43,815 bases of DNA, taken from positions 1 to 43,815 of the forward strand of contig CAZDDI010000035.1 of NCBI GenBank assembly GCA_964504195.1, read 5' to 3'. The notes under the pieces were generated by a model. That model did not search any database, was not told where the DNA came from, and saw only the letters and a program-made list of their open reading frames with translations. This DNA is from CAZDDI01 sp964504195 (GTDB lineage Bacteria; Chloroflexota; Anaerolineae; B4-G1; SLSP01). Positions 17,340 through 26,037 of the stretch are shown in pieces. A program made the position numbers and the translations under genes. Each line of letters starts with the position of its first letter. The first letter of the stretch is position 1.

Positions 17340-19751
17340 ATGAACCGTCATTACGAAACCCTCGAATACCCTAAAATTCTGGAGCGCCTGGCTCAATATG
17401 CCGATTTTTCTGGCGGGAAGGCGCTCGCTGCGACGTTGCTGCCCGCAACGGACTACCGCGAGGTGCGTGAGCGTCTGATGCTTACCCGTGAGGGCCGGGC
17501 GCTGTTTGTGGCTCGCCCCGATTTCACTATCGGTGGCGTGAGCGACATCCGCCCATTGGCGGAGCAGGCGCAGCATGGTGTCACGCTCCTGCCGCCTGAT
17601 TTGTTGCGCGTGCGCGATACGCTCCAGGGTGGGGCGCGGGTGCGCGCGTTACTTACGCGCTTAGAGACACAATTCCCCAGTCTGGCCGATATAGCCTGGC
17701 GTATTCACGATTTGCCCCATATCTCCGCTGCTGTTAATCAGGTACTCGACGATCGGGGTGAGGTGCGTGACTCGGCTTCCCCCGCATTGGCACGTATCCG
17801 CCGCGACCTGCGCATTTCTCAGGATCGTATCCAGGAACGGCTGCGTCGCATGATTAGCTCCCCGCATGTGGGTGGTTATTTGCAAGAGCCTATCGTCACC
17901 CGGCGCGAGGGCCGCTTTGTGCTGCCCGTTCAGACCGATTTCAAAGGCCACGTGCAGGGGATCGTCCACGATCGCTCGTCCAGCGGCGCAACGCTGTTCA
18001 TCGAGCCGTTGGCCGTAGTGGAGCTGAACAATGCGCTCCGCGAGTTGGTACTGGCCGAGGAGGAAGAAATCTTCCGTATTCTGGCCGAACTGTCCACTCT
18101 GGTGGCGCAGTCAAGCGCGGAAATTGTCGCCGGGTTGGATGCGCTCGCGGAGCTCGATCTGGTCTTTGCGCGCGCGCGGTACGCAGATGAGATCAACGCG
18201 ACTGAGCCAGCCATTCATCCCTTGCCCCCTACGCCTGCGGCCCCGCAGGGCGATAACCAACAGCCAGGCAGCGTTGTGCGGTTGCACGGCGCGCGCCATC
18301 CCCTGCTGCACCCGGAAACCGTCGTTCCGGTCAACGTAGACCTGGATGAGGATGTGCATGTGGTGGTGATCACCGGGCCGAACACCGGCGGTAAGACCGT
18401 CACGCTCAAGACGGTAGGGCTGCTGATGTTGATGGCGCAGGCGGGGATGCACCTGCCGGTGGATTCTGGCTCGGCCTTGAGTTGCTTCGAGACGATCTAT
18501 GCCGATATTGGTGATGAGCAATCCATTGAGCAGAGCCTCTCGACCTTTTCTTCGCATTTGGCGAACATCCTCTCATTTCTCTCGCAAGTGGATCACTGCT
18601 CGTTGGTGCTGCTGGATGAGCTGGGGGCGGGGACCGATCCGGCGGAAGGGGCGGCGCTGGCGCGCGCCCTGTTGGAAGCGTTTCGCACCGCGCGCGTGAC
18701 GGCGTTTGTGGCGACGCACTATCCGGAGCTGAAGCTCTACGCGCACAGCACCCCTGGCGTTCGCAATGCCTCTATGGAGTTCAGCACAGAGACGCTCTCG
18801 CCCACGTTCCGCCTGACCATCGGTCTGCCGGGGCGTTCCAATGCCTTCGCCATCGCGCGGCGTCTGGGGATGCCCGAAGCTATCGTTAAACAGGCCCAGG
18901 GGATGCTCACCGGCGAGGAGCTGCGTGCTGAGGATATGCTCGACGATTTGCACAATCTACGCAAGCAAGCGGCGCTGGCCCGCGATGAGGCACGCCAGAC
19001 GCAGCGCGATTTGGAAGTGCAGTCGCGTACCTTGCAGAAGCGGCTGGCGGGGTTCGATGAGGAGCGCCGCGAGACACTGCAACGCATTCAGGCCGAGGCC
19101 TACGCCGAGGTGGAGACGCTGCGCGAGGAGTTGCGCCAGCTGCGCGCGCGCTTATTGGCTGTCCCGCAGCCGGAATTGCGCGCGGCGGTGCGGGAAGCTG
19201 AGGCCGAGCTGGATTATATCGAAGAAACCTTTGTGCAGGACATGGTCCCGGAGCCTACGCTGGAGACGCTCGCGCCGCTGCCAGAGCGCGATGCTGGCCC
19301 GCCGCGTCCGGGGGATACGGTGCGCCTGCTCACGCTGGGAATTCAGGGGACGCTGATCGAGCTCGTCGGTACGCAAGCGGTGGTGCAGGCTGGCCCGGCG
19401 CGCACGCGCGTCGCGCTGGACGAACTGGAACTGGTGCAGCGCGCTGCGCCGCCAGCGGCTGCCGAGAGGACTGTCTCCCTGCCGGCGCGACGCCCCTCTC
19501 CGGGAATCCAGCTCGACTTGCGCGGGCTGACGGTGGAAGAAGCTCTGGAGCGATTGGAATCTTATCTCGATGCGGCGACCGGGGCCGGGCTGCCCTGGGT
19601 GCGTATTGTCCACGGCAAGGGCACGGGTGCGCTGCGCCGCGAGGTGCGCCACAATCTGGGTACGCATCCACTGGTGACTTCGTATGAGTCCGCTGCCGAG
19701 AATGAGGGCGGCGAAGGCGCAACGGTGGTGCATTTGGTGCAGATGACGTGA
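17340..19751 (+). CDS. mutS2: endonuclease MutS2 (MutSB)
   Basis: MutS paralog without mismatch-binding domains, tied to suppression of recombination and, in Bacillus, to rescue of collided ribosomes. The N-terminal clamp/core starts with YETLEYPKILERLAQYA. The ATPase has Walker A GPNTGGKT (346-353), STFSSHLANI, Walker B with D426-E427 in LLDELGAGTDPAEG, and ATHYPELK. A long charged coiled coil covers about 520-640. The C-terminal Smr nuclease domain (about 723-803) has LDLRG at 725 and HGKGTG at 758. Length 803 from ATG 17340, chosen because MutS2 proteins normally begin close to the TLE motif; no clear ribosome site is visible. A GTG at 17292 is an alternative. Confidence 0.95.
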   Translation: MNRHYETLEYPKILERLAQYADFSGGKALAATLLPATDYREVRERLMLTREGRALFVARPDFTIGGVSDIRPLAEQAQHGVTLLPPDLLRVRDTLQGGARVRALLTRLETQFPSLADIAWRIHDLPHISAAVNQVLDDRGEVRDSASPALARIRRDLRISQDRIQERLRRMISSPHVGGYLQEPIVTRREGRFVLPVQTDFKGHVQGIVHDRSSSGATLFIEPLAVVELNNALRELVLAEEEEIFRILAELSTLVAQSSAEIVAGLDALAELDLVFARARYADEINATEPAIHPLPPTPAAPQGDNQQPGSVVRLHGARHPLLHPETVVPVNVDLDEDVHVVVITGPNTGGKTVTLKTVGLLMLMAQAGMHLPVDSGSALSCFETIYADIGDEQSIEQSLSTFSSHLANILSFLSQVDHCSLVLLDELGAGTDPAEGAALARALLEAFRTARVTAFVATHYPELKLYAHSTPGVRNASMEFSTETLSPTFRLTIGLPGRSNAFAIARRLGMPEAIVKQAQGMLTGEELRAEDMLDDLHNLRKQAALARDEARQTQRDLEVQSRTLQKRLAGFDEERRETLQRIQAEAYAEVETLREELRQLRARLLAVPQPELRAAVREAEAELDYIEETFVQDMVPEPTLETLAPLPERDAGPPRPGDTVRLLTLGIQGTLIELVGTQAVVQAGPARTRVALDELELVQRAAPPAAAERTVSLPARRPSPGIQLDLRGLTVEEALERLESYLDAATGAGLPWVRIVHGKGTGALRREVRHNLGTHPLVTSYESAAENEGGEGATVVHLVQMT

Positions 19752-19760
19752 AATGTGAAG

Positions 19761-19802
19761 CGTGAAACGTGAGTGGAAGATATTTTACGTTTCACGTTTT
19801 TT
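19761..19802 (+). terminator. mutS2 terminator made from repeat family C
   Basis: The GTGAAAC repeat forms a 10-bp stem (CGTGAAACGT at 19761-19770 with ACGTTTCACG at 19787-19796) followed by six T, just after the mutS2 stop. A dispersed palindrome is serving as a rho-independent terminator. Confidence 0.7.
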
Positions 19803-19806
19803 GTAA

Positions 19807-21669
19807 ATGAACGAGAGCGATAGGCGAATTATTATGGAAGAACATATCATTTTCGGTACCCATCATACAGAGGCGTTGCGCTTGATTGTGTACCGGGCGC
19901 ACCATACAGGGTTGCAGCATCATGCGAGATTGCAGCCGCGCGCGCCGCGTCCGGGCGAGCCGGTTGTGATGAGCGTTTGGAGCGGCCCGGATCTCATGCT
20001 GGCTACGGTACAATGTGTTTACACCATTGATGGTAGTGAGCCAACCTTGCAGAGCGCCGCTGTGACGTTGCGCCCGGTGGAGACGGTGTGGGATTCGCTG
20101 GTGTGGGGGTATCGCTGCCGCTGGGAGGCGGAATTGCCCGCACAACCTGCTGGGACGTGGGTGCGCTATGCTATCGTGGGGCACCCGCTGGAGGGCACTC
20201 TTGTATTTGCGGATTGGCCGCCCGCCGAGGCGGTGATTATCGCCGAGACCCGACGTTTCTTCGGTGAAGAAAATGCTGCGGCAGTGCTCGCGCCGGCTGA
20301 TGTCCCACAGGTGTTTGGCTATAGTGTGGGCACGAACCCTGTACCTGCCTGGGCTGCGGAGGCGCGGTTCTACCATGTATTTGTGGATCGCTTCGCGCCC
20401 GCACCCGGTGCGGAGTTTGCGTCGCCGGAGACGTTGAGCGATTTTTTCGGTGGGACGTTGGCTGGCGTGACCGCGCACCTGGATTACATTGCCGAGCTGG
20501 GCTGTAATACGCTCTGGCTTTCGCCTATCTTCCCTAGTCCTACACATCACGGTTATGATGTTACTGACTATCAGGACATCGAACCGCGCTTGGGAACGCT
20601 CGAAGATCTGCGCGCCTTACTCGCTGCGGCCCACGCGCGCGAGATGCGGATTGTGTTGGACATCGCTTTCAACCATTGCAGCGATCAGCACCCGTTATTT
20701 CAGCAGGCGTTGGCCGATCCGGACAGCCCTTATCGTGACTGGTTCCACTTCGACATGCAGTATTCGGACGGGTATCGGAGCTACTTCGGTGTGCCGACGA
20801 TGCCAGAGTGGAATCTTGCCCATGCCGAGGTGCGCGCTTATCTGATTGCTGCCGCGCGTTTTTGGCTGCAACAGGGTGTGGATGGTTTCCGCCTCGATTA
20901 TGCCGATGGCCCTGGCCCGGCCTTCTGGACTGAGTTTGGCGCGGCGTGCCGCGCCGTGAATCCGGATGTGTGGCTCTACGGTGAGATTGTCCAGCCGCCG
21001 GACGTGCTCGCGCCCTACCAGGGCCGCTTAGATGGCACGCTCGATTTCCTGTGGGCGCAGCAAGTGCGTCGCGCTGTAGCTTATGGGAATATGGATGCGC
21101 GGGCGTTGGCCGCGTTTTGGGAGCAGCACGGGCACACGCGCGCAGCGGATTATCTCTGCCCGGTATTTCTGGATAATCACGATATGGATCGTTTCTTGCT
21201 GGCTGCGGACAATGACCCGCGCCGGGTCTATCTGGGCCTGTTGTTGCTCTATCTCTGGCCGCATCCGCCGGTGCTGTACTACGGGACGGAGATTGGGTTG
21301 CGCCAGCAGCATAGTAGCCGTGAACCGGGGCAGGGGCTAGAAGTATCACGTGTACCGATGGTATGGGCCTCTGAGCAGCAGGATCATAGCTTGCGAGAGG
21401 CTGTGCGTGCTTTGAATGCACTCCGCCAGGTGCATCCGGCGCTTATTCACGGTGCGCAGATGACGCTACAGAGCGATGAACAACTTTGGGTCTTCACCCG
21501 GCAATCTGGGGCGGAGCGGTACATCGTGGCGATCAATCTGGGCACTGCGCATGCGACCTTCATGCTTGAGGGGAAATTTGAGCGCTTGTGGACTGCCGGT
21601 GCTGTGACAGAGTCGGATGCTATGGTGCATCTGGCGGCATTGAGCGCCGCCGTGTGGTGTATGGGTTAG
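19807..21669 (+). CDS. GH13 alpha-amylase family protein (cyclomaltodextrinase-like)
   Basis: Glycoside hydrolase family 13 enzyme acting on alpha-glucans or maltodextrins, probably in the cytoplasm because no signal peptide is visible. About 150 N-terminal residues look like a beta-sandwich (CBM34-like) domain, as in neopullulanases and cyclomaltodextrinases. The barrel holds the four GH13 motifs: DIAFNH (285-290), GFRLDYAD with nucleophile D364, YGEI with acid/base E393, and LDNHD with D459. A C-terminal beta domain completes 620 residues. ATG 19807 follows the terminator T-run directly; ATG 19834 has a better-placed purine-rich site and may be the true start. A partner role with GlgC in glycogen turnover is inference. 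Confidence 0.9.
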   Translation: MNESDRRIIMEEHIIFGTHHTEALRLIVYRAHHTGLQHHARLQPRAPRPGEPVVMSVWSGPDLMLATVQCVYTIDGSEPTLQSAAVTLRPVETVWDSLVWGYRCRWEAELPAQPAGTWVRYAIVGHPLEGTLVFADWPPAEAVIIAETRRFFGEENAAAVLAPADVPQVFGYSVGTNPVPAWAAEARFYHVFVDRFAPAPGAEFASPETLSDFFGGTLAGVTAHLDYIAELGCNTLWLSPIFPSPTHHGYDVTDYQDIEPRLGTLEDLRALLAAAHAREMRIVLDIAFNHCSDQHPLFQQALADPDSPYRDWFHFDMQYSDGYRSYFGVPTMPEWNLAHAEVRAYLIAAARFWLQQGVDGFRLDYADGPGPAFWTEFGAACRAVNPDVWLYGEIVQPPDVLAPYQGRLDGTLDFLWAQQVRRAVAYGNMDARALAAFWEQHGHTRAADYLCPVFLDNHDMDRFLLAADNDPRRVYLGLLLLYLWPHPPVLYYGTEIGLRQQHSSREPGQGLEVSRVPMVWASEQQDHSLREAVRALNALRQVHPALIHGAQMTLQSDEQLWVFTRQSGAERYIVAINLGTAHATFMLEGKFERLWTAGAVTESDAMVHLAALSAAVWCMG

Positions 21670-21673
21670 GTCT

Positions 21674-21713
21674 AAAAAAACTAGGGGGCGATGCTGTAGT
21701 CATCGCCCCCTAG
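21674..21713 (-). terminator. terminator of the FmdB gene (convergent with amylase)
   Basis: Perfect 13-bp stem CTAGGGGGCGATG / CATCGCCCCCTAG with a 7-base loop. On the minus strand it is followed by seven T. It can also stop the plus-strand amylase transcript. Confidence 0.9.
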
Positions 21714-21726
21714 TCGGTGTGTGGTC

Positions 21727-22032
21727 TTAGTCGCTTTTCTTCACGGCTTCGGATTTTTCCGAACCGGTGGGGCTGCTGGCATTGGTGGTAGTGGTACTAC
21801 CGTTGCCGTTTGCGTCACTATCCTTACGTGCGCCGGGCGTAGCCGTGGCTGATTTAGCGCGATTGTCCGTAACGTAAAAGCCTGAGCCTTTGAAGATGAT
21901 GCCTGCGGGCTGGATCAATCGGGCTACTGTACCGCCACAATCTGGGCATAGTTTAACCGGCTCATCGGAAAAGTGCTGACGCCGTTCAAAGCGCAAGCCA
22001 CACGCCTCGCATTTGTATTCATACAGCGGCAT
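21727..22032 (-). CDS. FmdB family zinc ribbon protein
   Basis: Small putative regulator with the FmdB zinc ribbon: MPLYEYKC with C8 and C11, then CPDC with C29 and C32. The next 25 residues include the family's conserved IIFKGSGFYVTD. A low-complexity Ser/Thr/Asn/Lys tail fills the remaining 35 residues. 101 residues in total. A strong AGGAGGTGA site precedes the start. FmdB was named from a methylotroph formamidase locus, but the ribbon is widespread and its job here is unknown. Single-gene unit with its own promoter and terminator. Confidence 0.9.
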   Translation of the reverse strand: MPLYEYKCEACGLRFERRQHFSDEPVKLCPDCGGTVARLIQPAGIIFKGSGFYVTDNRAKSATATPGARKDSDANGNGSTTTTNASSPTGSEKSEAVKKSD

Positions 22033-22107
22033 TCACTTCACCTCCTGAAAAACATCAGCAAATCTGTAATAAATTTCGGGAACGTCTCACGCGCATCCCA
22101 ATAGCAT

Positions 22108-22135
22108 ATTATATGTCGTTTGGCAGAATTGGCAA
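22108..22135 (-). promoter_or_regulatory. promoter of the FmdB gene
   Basis: On the minus strand TTGCCA (22130-22135) and a perfect TATAAT (22108-22113) with a 16-bp spacer, about 75 bp before the start codon. Confidence 0.6.
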
Positions 22136-22154
22136 GGTTGTGAGGGATTTTATT

Positions 22155-23129
22155 ATGGAAATATGTTTGCAGTGGAAACAGCAACACTTGAACAACTCTT
22201 GCGCTCAGGCGTGTCTTGCCATGCTGTTGAGTCATTGGGGTATTGATACACAAGATAGCGAACTAATAGGGAAGAGTATCATCCCCTACTTGATTGCCTA
22301 TGATGAGGAAGCGCGTTGCTTGTCGGCGGGGATGTTGGTGCAATCAACTGCGGTGTTCAATGTGCTTAGCCAGCCTTATGGCCTCGCGTTCCATGAATTA
22401 TGCGCGCAAGATTGGGCGGCCTATGTACAGGAAGCGGAAAACCTTTTGCGTAGCCACCAACCATTTATGACTGGTATCTCTGTGCATTCTCTGCCCACTA
22501 CATCTCCCGAAGCTTTGCTGCGTCCCGATCATGGGCATGCGATTGTCATATATGCTCAGGACGCGCATACCTGGCATGGATTTGATCCCGCAGCAGACCT
22601 GGAGCGGACACGCGACTATCTCTTCGATGAGGTTCGGGAGCGCGTAACCGTAGTCCTTCCTTATGCGGCATTTCAACAGGGGATTATCCAGAAACCGGGT
22701 GTGCGGTTTCTTCTCAGCACGCTGCTGCCTATGTCTGCACCTGCTTTTCCTGATCTAAATCCCTTTTTGTATCAAAGCCGCCAGGCGCTGACAGTGTTTT
22801 ATGATGTGATGCAGGAATTCTATCAGCGACTTCTTTCTCCAGGGGGGCTGACTTATCCTAAATTCTTGGAGTACCGCGATCGCTATCTTAAGGCGTTGGT
22901 CATAGATTTTCGGATTGCTTTGGAGCAGATTAATCCGAAAACAGCGTTACAACAACAGCTTTGCCAGCGTTTGGGGAAACTTCAGATCTCTATTCAGGCC
23001 CAGCAATCTCAACTACAGATGGAGCATCCCCTTGCGCCTGATAGGGTTCACGAATTTTGTGATGATGTAGCGGCGATTTATGAGTTGGTGCTGGAACATC
23101 TTGAGAGCTGCTCGTTAGTTGTGTCGTGA
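22155..23129 (+). CDS. C39-like cysteine peptidase-fold protein
   Basis: 324 residues. The N-terminal half matches the papain-like C39 peptidase pattern: WKQQHLNNSCAQACLAMLL has a Gln (Q9 or Q10) for the oxyanion hole and the candidate nucleophile C16. GHAIVIYA supplies H128, and HGFDPA supplies D144. C39 domains normally cleave double-glycine leaders of peptides fused to ABC exporters; here no transporter or precursor peptide is adjacent. BtrH-like acyl transferases share the fold. The C-terminal half (about 200-324) is helical and unassigned. ATG 22155 is preferred because GAGGGA (22142-22147) lies 7 bp upstream; ATG 22113 has no ribosome site. No signal peptide is visible. Confidence 0.7.
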   Translation: MEICLQWKQQHLNNSCAQACLAMLLSHWGIDTQDSELIGKSIIPYLIAYDEEARCLSAGMLVQSTAVFNVLSQPYGLAFHELCAQDWAAYVQEAENLLRSHQPFMTGISVHSLPTTSPEALLRPDHGHAIVIYAQDAHTWHGFDPAADLERTRDYLFDEVRERVTVVLPYAAFQQGIIQKPGVRFLLSTLLPMSAPAFPDLNPFLYQSRQALTVFYDVMQEFYQRLLSPGGLTYPKFLEYRDRYLKALVIDFRIALEQINPKTALQQQLCQRLGKLQISIQAQQSQLQMEHPLAPDRVHEFCDDVAAIYELVLEHLESCSLVVS

Positions 23130-23141
23130 ATGGAAAGAAAC

Positions 23142-23243
23142 TGCCAAATTGGGTGGGGTAGTATTTTACCGGTGAATAAAGACGTTTTGTAGACTCAAGG
23201 CCTTGAAACTTGCCAGGTCTATGGCCTAAATTTAATGACATAA
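23142..23243 (-). repeat. repeat family A, copy 3
   Basis: Inverted, left-truncated copy. CCAAATTGGGTGGGGTAG, ATTTTACCGGTGAATAAAG, GACGTTTTGTAGACTCAAGG and TTTAATGACAT match the other copies on the opposite strand. It follows the stop of the C39-like gene. Confidence 0.8.
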
Positions 23244-23252
23244 TTTCATAAT

Positions 23253-23286
23253 AACCACGGCGGGCTAACTTTAGCCCGCCGTGGTT
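23253..23286. terminator. terminator between C39-like gene and rplY
   Basis: A perfect 16-bp inverted repeat (23253-23268 with 23271-23286), with AACC and GGTT ends and a tiny loop, placed between two convergent stops. It has no long T-run. Confidence 0.8.
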
Positions 23287-23309
23287 TGTGTACGGATCAT
23301 GGAGTCTGG

Positions 23310-23975
23310 TTACTCAGCGGCTTCTTCACCACGATCTTTGCGGATTACTTCTACGGAATCAGCAGCGGGGGCTGTAGCGAAGATGTCTTCTTCGGCTTCT
23401 TCATCTTCTTGTTGCTCACTAGCTTCGGCCGTCACCTGCACAATTGTCTCTTCGGGACTGGTCAGGAAGGTGATGCCGGAGGGCGGGGTGATATCTTTGA
23501 CATAGATAGTTTGCCCAATTTCGGTGAGGATGGAAATATCAATTTCAAGGCTGTGAATCAAATCGTCCGGTAAACATTCGATTTCAATTTGATTGAGCTG
23601 CTGCAATACCATACCGCCTTCTTCGGTGACTGGCGCTTCACCTGTTAAGGTGATGTGCAACGGTAGGCGCACAGTTTCTGTCATGCTGAGCGCTTGCAAA
23701 TCTATATGCCGTAGCGTGCGCTTGATGGGATTAAATTGCAGGTCGCGAACGATAGCTTTGTAGGGGGTAGGTGTCCCCGCTACTTTGACACTGATCATGC
23801 TACTGCGCCCCGCTTGCTGTACAACACGGGTCAGCTCTTTGGCATCGAACTGCACCGGCACAGGTGTGGTGGTGCTGCCGTAGATGATACCGGGGGTGAT
23901 TGCCTGCCGGCGTAATGCTCCCACCTGTTTCCCGATAACGCTTCGTGGCTCGGCGTTGAGTTCTATCATGTCCAT
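23310..23975 (-). CDS. rplY: 50S ribosomal protein bL25, CTC type
   Basis: 5S rRNA-binding protein of the large subunit, in the long general-stress (CTC) form. The N-terminal L25 domain covers 1-92 (MIELNAEPRSVIGK, GIIYG near 29, RHIDLQ). The C-terminal TL5/CTC beta domain covers about 93-185, including GVxFLTSPEETIV-like SGITFLTSPEETIV. An acidic tail (EQQEDEEAEEDIF) extends to 221 residues. The start has GGGGAGGA about 10 bp upstream. It is alone in its unit, with a strong promoter 110 bp upstream and two hairpins in the leader, which suggests regulation at the RNA level. Confidence 0.95.
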   Translation of the reverse strand: MDMIELNAEPRSVIGKQVGALRRQAITPGIIYGSTTTPVPVQFDAKELTRVVQQAGRSSMISVKVAGTPTPYKAIVRDLQFNPIKRTLRHIDLQALSMTETVRLPLHITLTGEAPVTEEGGMVLQQLNQIEIECLPDDLIHSLEIDISILTEIGQTIYVKDITPPSGITFLTSPEETIVQVTAEASEQQEDEEAEEDIFATAPAADSVEVIRKDRGEEAAE

Positions 23976-24005
23976 AACAATTATTCCTCCCCTTATGACT
24001 TGTCA

Positions 24006-24072
24006 ACCCGCCCGTTTTATGCGGGGATGTTATTGTAGTGTAATCAAAAGGGCCGCGCACTAGGGCGGCCCT
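24006..24072 (-). promoter_or_regulatory. structured leader of rplY
   Basis: Between the predicted transcription start and the rplY start codon the minus strand can form AGGGCCGC / GCGGCCCT (24049-24072, 8 bp, then TTTT) and CCCGC / GCGGG (about 24006-24026). The first resembles an attenuator; autogenous control by bL25 is a possibility, not shown. Confidence 0.45.
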
Positions 24073-24090
24073 GCAGCTCAACCGCGACTT

Positions 24091-24118
24091 ATTGTAGCGC
24101 AAACTCAGACATTGTCAA
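24091..24118 (-). promoter_or_regulatory. rplY promoter
   Basis: On the minus strand a perfect TTGACA (24113-24118) and TACAAT (24091-24096) with a 16-bp spacer. Confidence 0.75.
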
Positions 24119-24405
24119 CTGCTGTTGTTGGTGTTTCCAATTCCCGGGTGCAGCGGGCGATGTTGCGTAGGGTATCGCATTGACCACTTGTTGCAGAAAT
24201 ACGGTCTAAAAACACCGCTTTAGCAGTGCCACAGGCAGCGCGCGGGGGATGAGTTTTCTAAATGCGTTAGCCCTAGAGCAATGGACGGCGGTGGTTTTGT
24301 GGACTTTCATCACTGGCAAGCATACATTACCCCGTCTATAATGAAACGTGAGACGTGAAGCGTAAATCAACCTTGCGACTGGCACTTTCCTTAGAGCCGG
24401 ATGTT
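24119..24405. other. gene-free interval between rplY and the dehydrogenase gene
   Basis: No gene seen. At 24314-24342 a weak plus-strand promoter is possible (TGGCAA and TATAAT at 24337-24342, 17 bp apart). It is followed at 24341-24366 by a single-armed piece of the GTGAAACGTGA repeat (family C). The rest is unassigned. Confidence 0.4.
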
Positions 24406-24593
24406 CAGAGCGGATCGCCAGATCTGCGATCAGTCAAATTTTGAGATTTGCCATTTTTAAGGAATTCATCATTAACTGGCGTTCACTATCGGTTAAATGA
24501 AAATGTAGCGTGAACAGTCTAGTTCGCAGCCCCGCGAAGCAGACGCTTCGCGCTACGTTAGTTTTGATTTGCGCTTTGTCATTTGCTATTTTT
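24406..24593 (+). repeat. repeat family D, copy 1
   Basis: Block of about 190 bp shared with 32384-32660. Shared landmarks are CAGAGCGGATCGC, CCATTTTTAAG, GAATTCATCATTAA, TGAAAATGT, GCGAAGCAGACG, TTCGCGCTACGTT and GTTTTGATT. It ends right where the Shine-Dalgarno site of the dehydrogenase gene begins. Confidence 0.75.
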
Positions 24594-24609
24594 GAGGAGG
24601 TGTTGTTAC

Positions 24610-25878
24610 ATGAAGGTATTGGTGGTTGGAACGGGTAAGATGGGCTACGGTGTGGCTTGGGACCTGGTACACAACGCGGTGGTGACGCAGGTGGGCTTGC
24701 TTGATCTGCGTCAGGAGTCGCTGGACGTTGCCCGCCAGAAGTTGGTTTCTGCGCTGGAGGAATCTGAGCACGCAGAGATGATCGAGAAACTGGTGCTGCA
24801 TCGTGCCGACGTGACTAATATCCCTGAACTGGCGCCCCTTATGGCACAGTACGATGTAGGTGTGCTTACTCTAGGAAATAGGCGTTGCAGCTATAAGGCC
24901 ATTGAAGCGGCTATTGAGGCGGGGTTGGATGTGGTGGACATTCTCGAAGAGTACCACCGCCGCCCAGATACGGATGAGATCGAGGGTTTGGAAGTACCTG
25001 CTGGTATGACGCTTGATGATTACGGTGATTATCTCCATGCGCGCGCGCTAGAGCGCGGGGTGCTGATTCTGGATGGAATGGGCTTTGCGCCTGGCCTGAG
25101 TAACGTCACCACTGGGGCGGGCATCCGCCGCTTGGATAAGGCCGAAACTGCCGTGGCGCGCGTGGGCGGCATTCCTTCCAAAGAGATCGCTAACCATCAC
25201 CCGTTGCGTTATGTGATCACTTGGGCTTTTTCCCATGTTCTGCGCGAGTATATGGTCAAGGTAAAGGTGCGCAAGGGCGGCGAGGTGGTAGAAGTGGATG
25301 CCACTACTGAGCAGGAACGCTTTGCCTTCAACCAATTGGGGCAACATGAGGAATTGGTCTGCGCGATTACGCCGGGAATGCCCAGTTTCATTTATTCCCG
25401 CCCAGACTTGCAGGAGTTCGCCGAGAAAACTGTCCGCTGGCCCGGTCACTGGGACGGCGTGCGCACGCTCAAGGAGTGTGGCTTGCTCGATTTGGATCCG
25501 GTTGCCTTCAAGGGACAGCAAATTGTACCGCGTGAATTCCTTAACACGCTCCTTACGCCCCGGCTGCAACCGCAGAACGGTGAAGCAGATGACGTATGTG
25601 TGATGTGGAATAGCGTGACGGGCATCAAGGATGGTCAGTCTGCGCGCGTGGATTACTACATGTGGGAAGGGGCTGATTTGTGGCACGGTAATACAGCCAT
25701 GGCGCGCGTCACTGCGTTTCCGGCGGCCATCGCTGCCGTAATGGTAGGGCAGGGGATGATTCCCGAAAAGGGCATCGTCCCACCGGAAGACGCTATCTTT
25801 GGTGAGCGATACAGGCACTTCCTGGCGGAACTGCTCAAGCGCGATATTACCGTGTTGGAAGTGGTGACCGCAGGCTAA
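24610..25878 (+). CDS. saccharopine dehydrogenase family oxidoreductase
   Basis: NAD(P)-dependent enzyme of the saccharopine reductase / lysine 6-dehydrogenase type. The Rossmann motif GTGKMG is at 7-12. The conserved DGMGFAPGLSNV segment lies near 157-168, and a C-terminal substrate domain contains YVITWAFSHVLREYM and RWPGHWDGV. 422 residues, close to the family norm of about 390-440. The true start is ATG 24610, with GAGGAGG at 24594-24600; an upstream in-frame start would precede the ribosome site. The substrate cannot be read from sequence; lysine or saccharopine is a family-based guess. It is alone on its strand, with a family D repeat as its leader and a hairpin-rich repeat after its stop. 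Confidence 0.88.
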   Translation: MKVLVVGTGKMGYGVAWDLVHNAVVTQVGLLDLRQESLDVARQKLVSALEESEHAEMIEKLVLHRADVTNIPELAPLMAQYDVGVLTLGNRRCSYKAIEAAIEAGLDVVDILEEYHRRPDTDEIEGLEVPAGMTLDDYGDYLHARALERGVLILDGMGFAPGLSNVTTGAGIRRLDKAETAVARVGGIPSKEIANHHPLRYVITWAFSHVLREYMVKVKVRKGGEVVEVDATTEQERFAFNQLGQHEELVCAITPGMPSFIYSRPDLQEFAEKTVRWPGHWDGVRTLKECGLLDLDPVAFKGQQIVPREFLNTLLTPRLQPQNGEADDVCVMWNSVTGIKDGQSARVDYYMWEGADLWHGNTAMARVTAFPAAIAAVMVGQGMIPEKGIVPPEDAIFGERYRHFLAELLKRDITVLEVVTAG

Positions 25879-25978
25879 GAATTATCCGAAAACCCGTGAA
25901 AGCGGTGGTTGCGTCTGTTGAAACCACTGTCGGGTCTCGGTAGACTCGACAGGCAGCCAAGTTTTCGAATAGTTACTG
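25879..25978. repeat. repeat family E, copy 1
   Basis: Element of about 100 bp with inverted ends (GAATTATCCGAAAACC at the left, AAGTTTTCGAATAGTT at the right). Internal GCGGTGGTT and CTCGACAGGC pieces also occur in the larger copy at 29163-29312. Confidence 0.6.
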
Positions 25979-25982
25979 AGAT

Positions 25983-26037
25983 TGAAGCGTGAAACGTGAA
26001 GAAAATCACGTTTCACGTTTCACGCTTCACGTTTCAG
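25983..26037. repeat. repeat family C between convergent genes
   Basis: Tandem GTGAAACGTGA units form a 12-bp hairpin (CGTGAAACGTGA at 25988-25999 with TCACGTTTCACG at 26006-26017), followed by further TTTCACG units. It lies between two convergent stops and overlaps the end of the transporter gene by a few bases. There is no T-run, so a terminator role is possible but unproven. Confidence 0.7.

Noticed and set aside
19792..20550. 252-codon minus-strand frame across the amylase start
   Set aside because: Shadow of the GH13 gene, His/Arg-rich, no ribosome site or motif.
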